DNA of 64,000 nucleotides, taken from the NCBI GenBank assembly GCA_035515235.1, contig DATJBS010000054.1, positions 62,001 through 126,000 of the forward strand, read 5' to 3'. This stretch comes from JAMLHH01 sp035515235 (GTDB lineage Bacteria; Bacteroidota; Bacteroidia; Chitinophagales; JADIYW01). Position numbers and translations under genes: made by a program. A model generated the notes under the pieces. The model saw only the letters and a list, made by a program, of their open reading frames with translations. It was not told the DNA's origin and did not search any database. Of the stretch, positions 17,322 to 26,930 are shown piece by piece (position 1 is the first letter of the stretch; every line of letters starts with the position of its first letter).

Positions 17322-19433
17322 CTAATACACTAAATATCTATAATCTTCGACTTTTGCATTTTTGATAATAGCATCGAATATTTTTTCAAAGTTCAATGAA
17401 GATGCATTTTGTGTAAACAATTGTTTTTTGAGTGCATTCAAATCTACGTCTCCTGACATACTTTGAGAGTTTAATGTTTTGACGACATATACTCCATTAT
17501 TTCCAGCAACTGGATTAGATTGATCATTGTCTTTAGTTCCTAAGATAGCTCCTACAACTTTAGGCTCTACTCCTATTTGATCCACAAAACCATTGGTTCC
17601 TTGTACAATAATTCCTTCTAATACTTGACCTTGAGCTTTCTCTGCTAATGTAGCTAAAGGAGTTGTTTTGCTATTTGCAAGATTTTTCTTAATGATTTCA
17701 GCTTTTTTCTCTGACATCAATTTATTGGTGATTTCATTTTTGACTTCAGCTAAACTCGCTAATCCTTTTTCGTTTTTAGCTACAACTTTTACTACTACGT
17801 ATTTATCTGACAAGTCAAAAAAGTTAATTTCTCCAGCTTTACCATTTTTGAAAGCCCAAGACACCACTGGTCTAGTTCCAGATATATTAGCAACAGCGAT
17901 ATCTCTAGATTCTACAGTAATATCTTTTAAAGACGCTCTAGTTTTAGCATTTTCATTGAAGGCAGCAGCAGTTTTAGAATTGTTCCAAAAATCATTGGCT
18001 TCATTATAAATTTCTTTTGCAGTGACATCTCCAGCGATTAATTCATTAGCAAAATCTACCACTCTAGTAGCAGATTTTGAAGAAGAGGAACCTGTTTTTT
18101 GTATAATATAAACACCATTTTGAGATTCTAATACTTCAATCGCACCTAATGGCATTTCATAAAATAATTTTGTATTCAATTCTGGCTCTAAAGCTCCGTG
18201 AGGAATGAACCCTATATCACCGCCTACATTTTTAGTAGAAGGATCATCTGATAATTCCATGGCTTTCTGAGCAAAACTTACAGTACCACTTTTGATATCT
18301 GCTACTATCTTATCTGCTAATTCTTTTTTAGATTGTACATCTTCAGCACTTTGATATTGTAAGATAATACGAGAAGCTCTCACGCTATCAGGAACCATTT
18401 TTCTATCTGCGATATAAGAAAGTACAACTGCACCATCTTCTTCGTAAGGACCGATAAATGTACCTACAGGCTCACTGACCATTGCTTCAGCTTGTGCTCT
18501 ATTTGAACTTTTGATTTCATCAGCATTCATGTAAATTACATTTGCGCCTTGAAGTGAACTTCTAACAATCAATAAAGAATCATCATCACTAGATAGTATT
18601 TCATCTTTAATTTGTAATAATTGATTCGCTAACTCCTGTTTATCTTCTACGCTAGGGATAATATCGAAAGTCACAATATCTAAAACGACATTTGCATTTC
18701 TCTTATATTGATTAGCGTGGTCTTTAATGTACTTTTCAATCTCTTCATCAGAAACTGGTGTTTTGCTATCATCAATAGTTGCATAAGGAACAGATAGGAT
18801 ATCTGCAGTAGATAATTTATTATCTTCTAATCTATCTTTAGCAATAAACGTCGGATAATAAGCTGATTTAGAAACCAATGAAGCATATTTCTCTTTCAGT
18901 CTGCTATCTTGAACGATAGGCTCAAGCATGATAACAATCTCTCTTAATTTAGGATCTACAGCATCCATATTACTCAAGGCTTGTTCCATTTGAGCTTTAT
19001 CTAACTGTCCTGTTTCTGGATTGATAAAACTACGACCAATTACATTCATCACTAAAGGGTGAATGTTTTTGCCTCTAAATGCATCTGTAAGTTCATCTGC
19101 ACTCACTGTCAGACCTAAACTTTCCATTGTTTTTCCCAAAATGCTTTTAAAAGCAAAATTGTTCCAAACTTCTTCACGAATGTACATGGAGTTCTCTTCG
19201 CTAGAGCTAAAATTAGAATTGAGCGCTTTCAATCTATTTTCATATTGGGAGACTTCATTAAAGAAATCATTGGCTTCCACCTTCTTACCGTTGATCTTGC
19301 CCAAATTTTTAACAGTTCCACCCATTTGAGTGTTAGAAGAGATTGCTTCCTGTACCAGAAAAATCAACATAGAAACTCCTATAAATCCAAGGAGCATTCC
19401 TGTTTTCTGGCGTATTTTACCTATTAATGCCAT
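17322..19433 (-). CDS. Membrane-anchored parvulin-type peptidyl-prolyl isomerase (PpiD-like)
   Basis: 703 aa. A short cytoplasmic start (MALIGKIRQK) and one transmembrane helix (TGMLLGFIGVSMLIFLVQEAI, 11-31) are followed by a SurA/PpiD-like chaperone N-domain (ENSMYIREEVWNNFAFKSIL) and a parvulin domain at about 350-445 (VRASRIILQY, AMELSDDPSTKNVGGDIGFI, YEMPLGAIEVLESQNGVYII). A second, degenerate parvulin-like region may lie near residue 500. PpiD-type proteins fold secreted and outer-membrane proteins at the periplasmic face of the inner membrane. A -7 element lies 32 bp upstream. The CNNM/CorC gene upstream and this gene are commonly neighbours in the phylum (from general knowledge). Confidence 0.9.
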   Translation of the reverse strand: MALIGKIRQKTGMLLGFIGVSMLIFLVQEAISSNTQMGGTVKNLGKINGKKVEANDFFNEVSQYENRLKALNSNFSSSEENSMYIREEVWNNFAFKSILGKTMESLGLTVSADELTDAFRGKNIHPLVMNVIGRSFINPETGQLDKAQMEQALSNMDAVDPKLREIVIMLEPIVQDSRLKEKYASLVSKSAYYPTFIAKDRLEDNKLSTADILSVPYATIDDSKTPVSDEEIEKYIKDHANQYKRNANVVLDIVTFDIIPSVEDKQELANQLLQIKDEILSSDDDSLLIVRSSLQGANVIYMNADEIKSSNRAQAEAMVSEPVGTFIGPYEEDGAVVLSYIADRKMVPDSVRASRIILQYQSAEDVQSKKELADKIVADIKSGTVSFAQKAMELSDDPSTKNVGGDIGFIPHGALEPELNTKLFYEMPLGAIEVLESQNGVYIIQKTGSSSSKSATRVVDFANELIAGDVTAKEIYNEANDFWNNSKTAAAFNENAKTRASLKDITVESRDIAVANISGTRPVVSWAFKNGKAGEINFFDLSDKYVVVKVVAKNEKGLASLAEVKNEITNKLMSEKKAEIIKKNLANSKTTPLATLAEKAQGQVLEGIIVQGTNGFVDQIGVEPKVVGAILGTKDNDQSNPVAGNNGVYVVKTLNSQSMSGDVDLNALKKQLFTQNASSLNFEKIFDAIIKNAKVEDYRYLVY

Positions 19434-19464
19434 TTTATAAATTGTATAAACTAAAAACTAGATG

Positions 19465-19472
19465 CAAAAATA
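19465..19472 (-). promoter_or_regulatory. -7 promoter element of the PpiD-like gene
   Basis: On the minus strand TATTTTTG matches TAnnTTTG, giving a leader of about 25 nt. Confidence 0.45.
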
Positions 19473-19507
19473 ATCTGTTATCAATGATTACCAAACAAGA
19501 AATTACT

Positions 19508-20773
19508 TTATTGTGAATTATTTACAAAATCTTCTACTGTTAGCTTAACGGTTTCGATTTTTGTCTCTGTCACACTAAGTACTTTAAAATGATAGTTTTC
19601 AATAATAATGATTTCGTTAACACGAGGTATTCTTCCGATATGATTGACTAGCATGCCTGATAGCGTCTCATATTCGCTTTCTGGAATTTCGAGTTCGTAC
19701 TCTTCATTCACCCGATCGACTTCAATTCTCCCAGATAAAATAAATTCATTTTTTGATAATTGTTTTTCAATATAAACGTCATTATCGTACTCATCTTCTA
19801 TTTCTCCAAAGATTTCTTCTAAAATATCCTCCAAAGTGACCACTCCAGCGGTGCCACCATACTCATTGACCACCCATGCTATACTTTTATTTTCAGATAT
19901 TAGCATATTCATCAATATCTGCAAAGACATCGTTTCTGGAATCACTTTTATTGGGATAATTATTTCAGCAATATTCGTAGGGTGCTTATGTAAATCAAAA
20001 TGATGGACATAACCTATAATATTGTCAATATTGTCTCTATACACTAATACTCTTGAATGATAAGACTCAATCACGGTCTCCTTGAGCTTTGGGATAGTAT
20101 CATTGACTTCTATCGCAGTAATTTCATTTCGAGGCACCATGCACTCTCTTACTTTCAAATTTTTGAGATAAAGAATATTTTCAAATAATTCTGTATCTAC
20201 TTGCAAATCTTCTGTTTGAGAAGTATTAGCTTGATGTTCCATAATTAATCTTTCAATATCCAAAGCAGTATATTCAATAGTGACATCCGAAGTGGGAATT
20301 TTGAAAAACTTTAAAATGGAAAGACTAATGGTTTTTATAATTAAGGAAGGATAATAAAATAAAGATAGTACTGTAATGACTATAAATGAGAATAAAGGCA
20401 CAATCTCATCTGCATAAAATCTACTTGAACTTTTGGGTAAATATTCGGCTAGAATTACAAAAAAGAGTGCTCCTATTATTCCAATTATCGACCAAATTTT
20501 AGCAGGCCATTGTTCCAGCCACCAAATATGGTTCAGCTCTAAAATATTATTAACGACTATCCATAAGACGACTCCGATAGATAGTAATTTGACTAAAAGA
20601 CAAGTGATTAATAAATTTGTAGAATCATGAGCGTACTTTTGTGCAATCTGAAGCGTACTAGAATTGTATTCATTGACTTTATAGTTAGATATTCTACCAG
20701 AAGTGATCACAATTTCAACTCCTGAGAATAAGGCGAAAATTAAAATTGCTCCTATTAGATAAATTATCTCCAT
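19508..20773 (-). CDS. CNNM/CorC-type membrane protein (DUF21 + CBS pair + CorC_HlyC domain)
   Basis: 421 aa. The N-terminal DUF21/CNNM domain has four hydrophobic segments (IYLIGAILIFALFSGVEIVI from residue 3; LLITCLLVKLLSIGVVLWIV; IWSIIGIIGALFFVILAEYL; IVPLFSFIVITVLSLFYY). The CBS pair runs about 200-330 (VRECMVPRNEITAIEV; IAWVVNEYGGTAGVVTLEDILEEIFGEIEDEYD), and the C-terminal CorC_HlyC domain ends the protein. Members are linked to Mg2+/Co2+ homeostasis; in gliding Bacteroidota the same architecture is called GldE, which I cannot confirm here. It diverges from mazG with only 73 bp between starts. Confidence 0.88.
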   Translation of the reverse strand: MEIIYLIGAILIFALFSGVEIVITSGRISNYKVNEYNSSTLQIAQKYAHDSTNLLITCLLVKLLSIGVVLWIVVNNILELNHIWWLEQWPAKIWSIIGIIGALFFVILAEYLPKSSSRFYADEIVPLFSFIVITVLSLFYYPSLIIKTISLSILKFFKIPTSDVTIEYTALDIERLIMEHQANTSQTEDLQVDTELFENILYLKNLKVRECMVPRNEITAIEVNDTIPKLKETVIESYHSRVLVYRDNIDNIIGYVHHFDLHKHPTNIAEIIIPIKVIPETMSLQILMNMLISENKSIAWVVNEYGGTAGVVTLEDILEEIFGEIEDEYDNDVYIEKQLSKNEFILSGRIEVDRVNEEYELEIPESEYETLSGMLVNHIGRIPRVNEIIIIENYHFKVLSVTETKIETVKLTVEDFVNNSQ

Positions 20774-20789
20774 GAACCTCTAAATTAGA

Positions 20790-20797
20790 CAAATATA
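20790..20797 (-). promoter_or_regulatory. -7 promoter element of the CNNM/CorC gene
   Basis: On the minus strand TATATTTG is an exact TAnnTTTG match, 17 bp before the ATG at 20773. Confidence 0.5.
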
Positions 20798-20846
20798 TAC
20801 GTAAGAGTATTTAGTAGATATGCATTTACTCAAAAAAAATAAAACT

Positions 20847-21176
20847 ATGACCATACAAGATGCTCAAAATATTGTAGACCAATGGATAAAGACTAATGGA
20901 GTAAGGTATTTCAACGAAATGACCAACATGGCTATTCTAACAGAAGAAGTTGGTGAAGTTGCTAGATTAATGGCTAGATTATATGGCGAGCAATCTTTTA
21001 AGAAAAGTGATGAATCTAAAGACCTTGGCGATGAAATCGCTGATGTATTGTTTGTTTTAATTTGCATCTCTAACCAAACTGGGATAAATCTTACAGAAGC
21101 ACTTGAAAAAAACCTCCACAAGAAAACACAAAGAGACAGTCAACGTCATATTAATAATACCAAACTCCAACCTTAG
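20847..21176 (+). CDS. MazG-type nucleotide pyrophosphohydrolase
   Basis: 109 aa from ATG 20847. An in-frame ATG at 20820 would add nine Lys/Asn-rich residues; the later start is chosen because MTIQDAQNIVDQW is where relatives usually begin. The all-alpha NTP-PPase core shows the metal motif EEVGEVARLMAR (residues about 32-43) and, later, DLGDEIADVLFVLICI (about 62-77), the E-x-x-E ... E-x-x-D arrangement of MazG enzymes. It hydrolyses (d)NTPs to monophosphates as house-cleaning, in the cytosol. The stop TAG shares its G with the GTG start of the next gene. Confidence 0.9.
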   Translation: MTIQDAQNIVDQWIKTNGVRYFNEMTNMAILTEEVGEVARLMARLYGEQSFKKSDESKDLGDEIADVLFVLICISNQTGINLTEALEKNLHKKTQRDSQRHINNTKLQP

Positions 21177-22180
21177 TGAAAAACTCTTCTAACTATATTG
21201 TCATATTTACTGTATTTATAGCTTCATTATATATTGTCACACTTTTTCTGCCCTCTGATATAAAAATTTCTCATAGTGAGTTTATTTTTGGTGAGACAGA
21301 AGAGGTCTACTCTCTGTTCAATAATTTACAGAAATGGGAGAAATGGTGCGTATGGAATAATGACCCTCAAAAAATCAATATAAAATACAATAAAGACACC
21401 ATTGGAGAGAATGCTTCTTTTATGTGGCAATACAAAAAAGCTAAAAAAAGTAAGGGTATCGTAAGAATCACTCGTACTAATGTCAATAAAGAAATAGACT
21501 TTATTATTAAGACCGACTTAGTGGATTCTGTTTATTCAAATATTGTCTTTCAAGAAGTACCTAACGGCGTAATTGCAGAATGGGATATTACTTTGGAGTT
21601 GAATGATAGTGGAAGTCGACTAATGGGTTTTTTATTAAAAAGATGGCTCATTAGAGATATTAAAAGTAGCCTTAGAAATATTAATTTATATCTTATCTCT
21701 GAAAACAAACATATTGGATGGGTCAGTGAAAACTATGAAATTTTAGAAACCAAGGAGGTGAAAAATATTTTCTTGATAGACACTATCCAAAACAATCTGA
21801 TTGACAGTTTTCTATCTGATAAATTTGCGGAGTTAGAAAAAATACAATCCACTGTTTTAAATAACTCTAATCCTATGTTTTTTTATAGAATATTGGAGAA
21901 AATTGATGCTAATCGATCTATAGTATATTTTGCAAGTTCAATCGAAGACACGACTAAAATACCAGACTCTTTACAAGTAGAAAACTTTGCTCACAAATTT
22001 ATGATGCTTAAATACTTAGGTTCTGAAATAGGTTACAAATATGCTGTCAAATCGGTATTGAAAACGGCAAAAAAAGATGGAATAAGAATAGACCCCAATC
22101 CATTTATTTCTTTTTTGGACTATCCAGTAAATTCTAAATTAGATACTAATAATACTAGGCTAAGTTTTATTATTCGATAA
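21176..22180 (+). CDS. Membrane-anchored SRPBCC-like (polyketide cyclase type) protein
   Basis: 334 aa with a GTG start that overlaps the mazG stop by one base. One N-terminal membrane helix (YIVIFTVFIASLYIVTLFL). Residues about 30-165 fit an SRPBCC/START-like fold as in polyketide-cyclase relatives (GETEEVYSLFNNLQKWEKWCVW, IIAEWDITLEL, LLKRWLIRDIKSSLRNIN). The C-terminal half (about 190-320) may be a GyrI-like effector-binding domain, but the match is weak. Function unknown; small-ligand binding is the usual inference. Its 3' end overlaps the convergent serine hydrolase by 11 bp. Confidence 0.65.
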   Translation: MKNSSNYIVIFTVFIASLYIVTLFLPSDIKISHSEFIFGETEEVYSLFNNLQKWEKWCVWNNDPQKINIKYNKDTIGENASFMWQYKKAKKSKGIVRITRTNVNKEIDFIIKTDLVDSVYSNIVFQEVPNGVIAEWDITLELNDSGSRLMGFLLKRWLIRDIKSSLRNINLYLISENKHIGWVSENYEILETKEVKNIFLIDTIQNNLIDSFLSDKFAELEKIQSTVLNNSNPMFFYRILEKIDANRSIVYFASSIEDTTKIPDSLQVENFAHKFMMLKYLGSEIGYKYAVKSVLKTAKKDGIRIDPNPFISFLDYPVNSKLDTNNTRLSFIIR

Positions 22181-23336
22181 GTTCGTTTCCTTTACCATTT
22201 TCATTACCATATAAAATTTCCCATACAGGCTTGATTTTATAGGTAGATCTATTGAAAATATTGGATAAGATGATGATGACCGTCTCATCTGCTGGATTTC
22301 TATAAAACACAGAGGTATAACCGTGCCACCAACCATTGTGAAAAACCATTCTGCCTTTTTCTGGATCATCATTAATTCTCCAGCCATAACCGTAGTTTTT
22401 TCTACCCGGCCTTTCATTGCTTCTACCTACAACAGAACTATCTAATATTGCTTGTGAAAATATAGAGGAATGTGTATTAGCTCTTTCCCATTTCAATAAA
22501 TCTTCTACAGTCGTGTAGATATTCTTATCACCAACTATACCATCTACAGCCACCATTTCATCTTCTTTATTTTTTACTAAATATCCTTTAGTGAGATTTG
22601 AAGTGGGCAGATTGGTATTTTTACTAGAATAGATATAAGTGTCATTCATTCCCAAAGGTTTGAAAATCTTCTTTTGTAGATACTTTTCATAAGTTTTTCC
22701 AGATGCTTTCTCAATCACTAAAGCCAACATAGCATAATTGGAATTATTATAAGAAAAAGAGCGATTAGGTCGACCTAAAGGCCTTGGATGTTGCTCTATA
22801 AAATACTCTAATAGTTCTTTGTTAGATTTCAAGCCTTGGTCTTTCCATCCTTTTTCAGTGGTCACCAAATAATTTGGAAGTCCAGAGCGATGAGTCAGTA
22901 AATCTTGAATAGTAATATTTGGATAAGGAAAGCCTTTAAACATATCTTCAAGCTTGTCGTCTAATTTCAACTTTCCATCTTCTACTAATTTCAAAACAGC
23001 CATAGCTGTAAAGGTCTTGCTTACAGATGCGATTTGAAACAATGACTTGATATTTAAAGAGTCTTTACTTTCTAAATCTCTTACTCCAAATGATCCTGTA
23101 TATACTACATTGCCTTTTCTGGCAATTAATACATTGCCGTTAAAGTTCGCTCTATGATGTAATTTTTGAAAATGCTCATCTAAAGATGACCTCCAAGTAT
23201 TTAACACTTCAGCAGAAACATCTAACTTTCCTATAGGATAAGAAGGTTTTTTTTCTGGAGTTACTTTAGGAGGGCTAGGTTGCTTACAAGCAATAAAAAG
23301 AACAATAAAAACGGAGTAAAAAACGAGATTCTTCAA
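22170..23336 (-). CDS. Serine hydrolase lipoprotein, beta-lactamase/DD-peptidase (class C) fold
   Basis: 388 aa from a TTG start at 23336, which gives MKNLVFYSVFIVLFIAC, a proper lipoprotein signal with the lipobox Cys at 17. No ATG exists in the N-terminal region, and a promoter -7 element at 23361-23368 overlaps the alternative upstream TTG (23363), ruling it out. The class C core has SVSK (SxxK, nucleophile Ser), YNNSNYAM (YxN) and HNGWWHGY (replacing KTG). Such proteins act on D-amino acid peptides, esters or peptidoglycan in the periplasm; the substrate is unknown. It is a paralogue of the gene 48 bp upstream. Confidence 0.88.
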   Translation of the reverse strand: MKNLVFYSVFIVLFIACKQPSPPKVTPEKKPSYPIGKLDVSAEVLNTWRSSLDEHFQKLHHRANFNGNVLIARKGNVVYTGSFGVRDLESKDSLNIKSLFQIASVSKTFTAMAVLKLVEDGKLKLDDKLEDMFKGFPYPNITIQDLLTHRSGLPNYLVTTEKGWKDQGLKSNKELLEYFIEQHPRPLGRPNRSFSYNNSNYAMLALVIEKASGKTYEKYLQKKIFKPLGMNDTYIYSSKNTNLPTSNLTKGYLVKNKEDEMVAVDGIVGDKNIYTTVEDLLKWERANTHSSIFSQAILDSSVVGRSNERPGRKNYGYGWRINDDPEKGRMVFHNGWWHGYTSVFYRNPADETVIIILSNIFNRSTYKIKPVWEILYGNENGKGNELIE

Positions 23337-23360
23337 GACAATATAACTTTTCTGGAAGTG

Positions 23361-23368
23361 CAAATGTA
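23361..23368 (-). promoter_or_regulatory. -7 promoter element deciding the serine hydrolase start
   Basis: On the minus strand TACATTTG matches TAnnTTTG. It places transcription start near 23355, downstream of the TTG at 23363 and upstream of the TTG at 23336, and so supports the latter as the start codon. Confidence 0.5.
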
Positions 23369-23384
23369 GGGTAATTTTGATGTT

Positions 23385-24830
23385 TTACTGTTCATTCGCA
23401 TTTAACCTTTCTATTAACAACTTCTGTCCTAATTGAATATTTGCAGTAGCCATTTTGTTCCACTTTTTTAAAGTTTCAATAGTAACGTCGAATCTTTGTG
23501 CAATATTGAACAGCGTGTCTCCTTTTTTGACAACGTAGATATTTGACTTCGTGTTTTGATTGTCTGTAGATTTTGAACTTGAAGAAACTATCGTATTATT
23601 GGTAATATAATTGAAAGGATTGAGTTCGATGATGGTTTTATTCTCTTCTACATCGTCGTCTTTATTTTCCTTTTTAGCATATAAAACCTTATTAAGATTG
23701 GTATCAAAAAGATTGTTTTTCTCTAATAATGCGGTCTCTACAAATTCTGTTTTATAAACTGCTTGATTGTATTTATTGGATAAAATAATAATGGTCAAGC
23801 TATCGTCAATGAATCTTTTGAAGACAATATTATAATCGTGCCACCAACCATTATGATAAATCATTTTTTTGTTATTGTCTAGCTCTTGTGTGCGCCATCC
23901 TAATCCATAATCTTTTCCAGAAGATCCTCTAGTTTGACCTTTATAAGCTAATTCTATTGTAGAAGCTTTTAAAAGAGTGTGCTCGGTCCAAGATTTATCC
24001 CATTTTAATAAATCTTCTGCAGTAGAATAAATCCCTTTGTCGCCATGAACACCATCGAACATATCTGGCTTTCTAGGAGTCCAAGAACCATTATAACCAT
24101 AAGTTTGACCCTTTTTCATACTTTGTTCAGGATGCCAAACCCATGTATTTTTCATTCCTAATGGTTTGAAAATATTTTCTTCACAATATTGATCAAAATC
24201 TTTTTCAGATATCTTTTCTACCAAAGCTGCTAAAACAGCATAATTACTATTATTATATTTGAATACTGCATTTGGAGAAGTGAGAGCTCTTGGCTTGCGT
24301 TGAATGAACATTGTCATCACATCTTGTGTCGTGAGATATTTCTTCTTAGGCAGTAATGCGCCACAATTCATATAATCAGGTAATCCAGAACGATGAGATA
24401 ATAAATTTCTAATCGTTACTTTATAAGGGAAACCTGGGTAATAATCAGACACTAAATCCTCTAAACCTATTTTTCCTTGTTCATATAATTGAAGAATCGC
24501 AGCTGCTGTAAATGGCTTGCTTGTAGATGCTAATTGAAAAGAAGATTCCATATTGAGCATTTCTCTGGAATCTCTTACGGCATAACCGAAAGATTTTTTA
24601 TAAATGACATTTCCTTTATAACTGATGAGAATATTGCCATTGAACTTATTATTTTGATATAAACTGCTATAATGTCTATCAATATTAGCAACAGATTTCT
24701 GAATACTTATATCTGCACTATCTATTACTAACAAATTATTATCCTCTGGCAATCCTTCTGCTTGGAGCAAAAAGGAATGACCTAATAGTGTAAAAATGAA
24801 TAGAATGATATATTTCATAAGTTTCTTCAT
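23385..24830 (-). CDS. Serine hydrolase (class C beta-lactamase fold) with C-terminal LysM domain
   Basis: 481 aa. Signal peptide MKKLMKYIILFIFTLLGHSFLLQAE. The class C serine hydrolase domain spans about 45-350: STSK (SxxK), YNNSNYAVLA (YxN), YGLGWRTQELDNNKKMIYHNGWWHDY. A Thr/Ser/Asn-rich linker leads to a LysM at about 430-475 (YVVKKGDTLFNIAQRFDVTIETLKKWNKM ... LGQKLLIERL). LysM binds peptidoglycan, so this copy is probably held on the cell wall while its lipoprotein paralogue 48 bp downstream is held in a membrane. A DD-peptidase or wall-remodelling role is inferred, not shown. A 258-bp gap precedes it. Confidence 0.88.
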   Translation of the reverse strand: MKKLMKYIILFIFTLLGHSFLLQAEGLPEDNNLLVIDSADISIQKSVANIDRHYSSLYQNNKFNGNILISYKGNVIYKKSFGYAVRDSREMLNMESSFQLASTSKPFTAAAILQLYEQGKIGLEDLVSDYYPGFPYKVTIRNLLSHRSGLPDYMNCGALLPKKKYLTTQDVMTMFIQRKPRALTSPNAVFKYNNSNYAVLAALVEKISEKDFDQYCEENIFKPLGMKNTWVWHPEQSMKKGQTYGYNGSWTPRKPDMFDGVHGDKGIYSTAEDLLKWDKSWTEHTLLKASTIELAYKGQTRGSSGKDYGLGWRTQELDNNKKMIYHNGWWHDYNIVFKRFIDDSLTIIILSNKYNQAVYKTEFVETALLEKNNLFDTNLNKVLYAKKENKDDDVEENKTIIELNPFNYITNNTIVSSSSKSTDNQNTKSNIYVVKKGDTLFNIAQRFDVTIETLKKWNKMATANIQLGQKLLIERLNANEQ

Positions 24831-25088
24831 CTTAAAAATAAGTTTCTTTATTCCTCCAATATTGGCCTTAACTTAGTTTTAACCATTTTCAAAGACTGCT
24901 TCTTATTGCAATTTAATGCACAATAATTTATGCTTATTCACATATTTATCCACATAGGTGGATTTTAGTAATATATGTTCCTACTTAAACGACAATACTA
25001 TAACGTAAAATGTTTGCAAAAAGCATCTAATATCTAATAAAATCGGATGATTTAACTAAAAACAAGTAGAATAAAAGCTTAAAATTTT

Positions 25089-26336
25089 TTAATCATTCAA
25101 TAAGTTAATGACTAACCCTGATTTTAATTTAGGTTCAAACCAAGTAGATTTTGGAGGCATAATCATGTCATTATCTGCAATAGACATCAGTTGATCCAAA
25201 GTAACAGGATAAAAAGCAAAAGCTATCGCCATTTCACCGCTGTCCACTCTTTTGCTGAGTTCTTTCAATCCTCTAATACCACCTACAAAGTCGATTCGCT
25301 TATCTGTACGTTGATCTTTTATTCCTAAAATTGGGTCTAATACAAATTGACTCAAAACAGTTACGTCTAAACATTTGATAGGATCGTTATCATCATAAGT
25401 AGGAGATTTTGCCTTTAATGCATACCATTGTCCTGCCAAATACATGCTAAATTCGTGCAAAGTAGAAGGAGAATAAATTTCAGATTTTTTCTCTACTATA
25501 AAATTAGAAGACAAAAGCTCCAAGACTTCTTCTGCACTATGACCATTCAAATCTTTTACAACTCTATTATAGTCTATGATTTGCAATTGTTCTGAAGGAA
25601 ACAAACAAGATAAAAAGAAGTTAAAAGACTCCTCTCCTGTATAAGTACCTTTTTCATTTCGGATTTCTGCACCTACTTTAGCAGATGCAGCAGAGCGGTG
25701 GTGTCCGTCTGCTATATAACTTGCTGCAACATTTTGAGCAAATAAATCTTGAAGTTGTTGTAAGATATTTTCATCATCTATTTTCCATAATTCATGTTCT
25801 ACATTCAATTCATCTGTAAAACTGACTAAATATGGAGTTGCAAGAATAGAATCGACAATTTCATCTATTGCTTCTACTTTTCTATATGTCAAAAACACCA
25901 TGCCCGGTTGAGACATAGAAGTTTTCATATGACGGATTCGATCATTTTCCTTAGCAGGAAGCGTCAATTCGTGTTTCTTAATCGTATTATTAAAATAATC
26001 ATCTACAGAAGATCCAGCGACAAGACCTGTTTGTCTTCTTCCGTCCATTATTTGAGAATAGACGTACATGCACGGTTTTTCATCGCGTACTAAATATCCA
26101 TCTTCAATAAATTTCTTAAAAACTTCTGTTCCTTTGGCATACACTTCATCTGCATATTGATCTACCGAAGCATCAAAATGAACTTCTGGTTTTGAAATCT
26201 GCAAGAAAGTCAAAGGTTCTTTTTCTACCTCTATTCTAGCTTCCTCTGAATTTAATACATCATAAGGTTTTGCAGCGATTCTCGAAGTGAGTTCTAATTT
26301 AGGTCGAAGACCTTTGAAGGGACGAATTTTTACCAT
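25089..26336 (-). CDS. DUF1015 family protein
   Basis: 415 aa, cytoplasmic. MVKIRPFKGLRPKLELTSRIAAKPYDVLN at the start and the conserved YIADGHHRSAASAKV motif (about residue 205) are diagnostic of DUF1015. In many genomes, including Bacteroidota, members sit next to serA/serC, but no serine-pathway gene is adjacent here. The His-His-Arg motif suggests a catalytic or nucleotide-binding role that is not established. A full -7 element lies 16 bp upstream, giving a leader of about 10 nt. Confidence 0.88.
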   Translation of the reverse strand: MVKIRPFKGLRPKLELTSRIAAKPYDVLNSEEARIEVEKEPLTFLQISKPEVHFDASVDQYADEVYAKGTEVFKKFIEDGYLVRDEKPCMYVYSQIMDGRRQTGLVAGSSVDDYFNNTIKKHELTLPAKENDRIRHMKTSMSQPGMVFLTYRKVEAIDEIVDSILATPYLVSFTDELNVEHELWKIDDENILQQLQDLFAQNVAASYIADGHHRSAASAKVGAEIRNEKGTYTGEESFNFFLSCLFPSEQLQIIDYNRVVKDLNGHSAEEVLELLSSNFIVEKKSEIYSPSTLHEFSMYLAGQWYALKAKSPTYDDNDPIKCLDVTVLSQFVLDPILGIKDQRTDKRIDFVGGIRGLKELSKRVDSGEMAIAFAFYPVTLDQLMSIADNDMIMPPKSTWFEPKLKSGLVINLLND

Positions 26337-26352
26337 GACTTTTGTAGTTGCC

Positions 26353-26360
26353 CAAAGATA
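26353..26360 (-). promoter_or_regulatory. -7 promoter element of the DUF1015 gene
   Basis: On the minus strand TATCTTTG matches TAnnTTTG. Confidence 0.45.
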
Positions 26361-26399
26361 AAATCTATCAGGTCAATCAGAAAATTATTAGGGTTTTTT

Positions 26400-26853
26400 A
26401 TTTGTTTGATGAAAGTCAACAGACCACCGTGTTAGTCCACAGACGATTGACCACAGACCACCTTGTTTGACGACAGGCTCATCACAAGTCCTCAGCCAAC
26501 GCCTCATTGTATAAAAATGTGGTCGCTGAGGCTCTCGAAGTGACTATTTAAAAATCCTCGATTTCGTACTTTGTACTTTTAATTTCGAATTTATCCAATT
26601 GCCTATATAAAAATTCTTAACTTCTTAATGTTTCAATTTTAGAACTACATAAAAGTCAATAAATACGATGGTAACTAGGTTTAGACAAGCTCAACCACCA
26701 GTCGAAGTGTGGTCTGTGGTCTGAAAGCTGTGGACTATTAAAAAGATTGCTTCGTCCCTCGCAATGACGTGTTTTTCGTACTTCGTACTTATATTTGAGA
26801 TACTTCCAGCATGACATAGTATTTGAGTTATCATATTAGCACATTGAATTCAC
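26400..26853. repeat. Mosaic intergenic repeat island 1
   Basis: No gene. From left to right: heptamer-phase words (AGACCAC, AGTCCAC, TGACCAC) at 26417-26470; a GGTCGCTGAGG...TCGAAGTGAC element at 26521-26545; CGTACTTTGTACTTTT near 26568; TTAACTTCTTAATGTTTCAA at 26617-26636, found again inverted at 53297-53316; heptamers on the other strand at 26709-26739; and, at 26744-26845, a string (AGATTGCTTCGT..TCGCAATGACG, CGTACTTCGTACTT, GCATGACATAGT, ATTAGCACATT) repeated in the same order at 27579-27685. Confidence 0.75.
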
Positions 26854-26930
26854 AACATATTTTATTATTTACAATTAGATATTTATTGAGATTCTTTTTG
26901 CTTACATTTACTTAATAAAAGTATAACACT

